In this document: piece after piece, positions 63,227 through 64,000 of the stretch
Layout of the letters: each line of letters starts with the position of its first letter
Numbering within the stretch: position 1 is the stretch's first letter
Source of the DNA: Acidobacteriota bacterium
GTDB lineage: Bacteria > Acidobacteriota > Blastocatellia > Pyrinomonadales > Pyrinomonadaceae
Reading direction: 5' to 3'
DNA: 64,000 nt
NCBI GenBank assembly: GCA_016700075.1
Contig: CP065000.1
Span: forward strand, 3,329,546-3,393,545
The notes under the pieces: model-generated
Seen by the model: the letters and a program-made list of their open reading frames with translations, nothing else
What the model was told of the DNA's origin: nothing
Databases searched by the model: none
Made by a program: the position numbers and the translations under genes

Positions 63227-63963
63227 CTATCGACTCGCGAATGCTGGGATGATCTCGAGACCGGCGATCCCGCGCACGGCGTCGAGCAGTTTTATCGACA
63301 ACGCCAAGTGCGAAGAAGTGGCGCCCGGATTCCGGGCCGCCAGTATCTTAAGCTCTTTCTCCAGAGTCGGAGTTGTGAAGCTGCTGAAGATATGCCGCGA
63401 AACAAAAGGTGGGCTGAGTTTGTTTCTGAGATCGTTCGACGTGGTCACAACGATCGGTCGCGAGCGACGATCCGCGATCCCGATGAACCCGCCGTCATAT
63501 CTCGGTATATAGATCAGACCGCGCTCCAACGGCATAAGAAGCGAGTCTTCAATACTCGCCCCGAACTTATCGCTTTCATCGAGGAGCAAGACAGGAGGCG
63601 GAGCCTTTGGGCCGGCACTCTTTGCCGCGAGATCGTATGCCAGCCCCACTTCGCCGAGAATAAGGAACTCTCTCTGCCATTTCTTCTTGCGGGCAGACTC
63701 GAGAAATGCAGATTGTTCTGAAGCAGGCAGACTCTTCGCGATCGCCAGGTTCTCACGCATCCAAGTCTCCTGTTCCTCGCGATCCCAGTCGTAGAGGATC
63801 TCTTCCTGTGTCAAACCATCTCGCCCAGCAACCACGCACATCGTCAGGTTGCAAGCGGATGCGAGAGCTTCAGGGAAAGGCGGTCTTGCCGCTCCCGCGT
63901 TCCGGCGATGAGCCAGGCACGGCCCGATTGAGGCTCTCGCAGAAGTCAGAAGTTCTGATCATC
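63227..63963 (-). pseudogene. AAA+ (MoxR-like) ATPase, frameshifted
   Basis: From ATG 63963 the frame gives MIRTSDFCESLN... and Walker A ERGSGKTAF, then hits a stop. One extra C in a TTTCCCTGAAG run (about 63878) separates it from the continuation PEALASACNLTMCVVAGRDG, which runs on with Walker B PVLLLDESDKFG, the pore-side ERGLIYIPRYDGG and sensor 1 VVTTSNDLRNKL to 63227. Intact it would be about 245 residues. The ATG overlaps the stop of the gene beyond it (ATGA). Confidence 0.65.
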
Positions 63964-64000
63964 CGACACATAGCCGGTATTGGCCCATCAGCCGATAGAG
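63960..64000 (-). CDS. C-terminal end of an upstream gene (cut by the right edge)
   Basis: The last 12-13 codons (YRLMGQYRLCVG-stop) are visible. The TGA overlaps the AAA+ ATG by 4 nt, the only evidence that this frame is real. Confidence 0.35.

Noticed and set aside
1..64000. CRISPR arrays or cas genes
   Set aside because: No regularly spaced repeat-spacer array and no cas-like protein were seen. The CHAT protein has no type III effector beside it.

Overview
The window reads as a bacterial chromosome segment. Its first 22.6 kb are dense housekeeping genes, and the rest is accessory DNA. The gene content (ECF sigma factor with zf-HC2 anti-sigma factor, CHAT/TPR protein, S9 peptidases, FG-GAP/RHS proteins, trigger factor-clpP-clpX-lon order, a meso-DAP-type MurE) would suit Acidobacteriota of the Blastocatellia type, but this is an inference from gene style and no marker in the window proves it.

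Region 1 (1-22,660) is core. It holds aroC (cut by the left edge), an EamA transporter, rsmD, recG, rpsT, a J-domain membrane protein, exbD, pabB, an amino-acid permease coupled to a PilZ protein, murE, tRNA-Leu(UAG), tig-clpP-clpX-lon, engB, rho, glgA, purA and tRNA-Lys(UUU). All complete reading frames here are intact. Several gaps hold low-complexity, self-complementary repeats, and two of these have been absorbed as C-terminal tails of EamA and trigger factor.

Region 2 (22,700-29,560) is a tightly coupled minus-strand operon: ECF sigma factor, membrane anti-sigma factor with a C-terminal Fn3-like domain, secreted S9 peptidase, a 75-residue exported Cys-rich peptide, and an exported TPR-CHAT caspase-like protease. 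It looks like a sigma-controlled extracytoplasmic proteolysis or signalling system.

Region 3 (30,300-47,000) is a threefold tandem array. Each module is an N-terminal TM/FG-GAP fragment, a 1966-bp IS110-family element, an RHS C-terminal half with its own tip, and one or two small exported proteins. All three elements have the same length and sit at the same codon phase, between the Asp and Tyr codons of a D-Y-D or Y-D repeat motif. Each carries 385 bp of non-coding DNA upstream of its transposase. That DNA has the marks of a bridge RNA: hairpins, one with compensatory changes between copies; a 9-nt match to the target motif; an 8-nt match to the element end; and a sigma70-like promoter (TTGACC-17-TATGAA) that exists only when the two ends are joined in a circle. 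The element puts a stop codon two codons after the upstream junction and an open 98-codon frame in phase with the downstream RHS half.

Region 4 (47,050-64,000) begins with an IS3 remnant and continues as a decayed mobilizable or conjugative element. It holds a DUF2493 gene with an in-frame stop, two SSBs, DUF4326, RNase H, a candidate oriT/operator region with GTCACCG repeats, a relaxosome-type protein, an HUH relaxase, a large DUF4326-like protein, a VirD4/TraG coupling protein and an AAA+ ATPase. Four of these large genes carry single-base frameshifts, whereas the neighbouring core has none, which points to real decay or to locally poor sequence.
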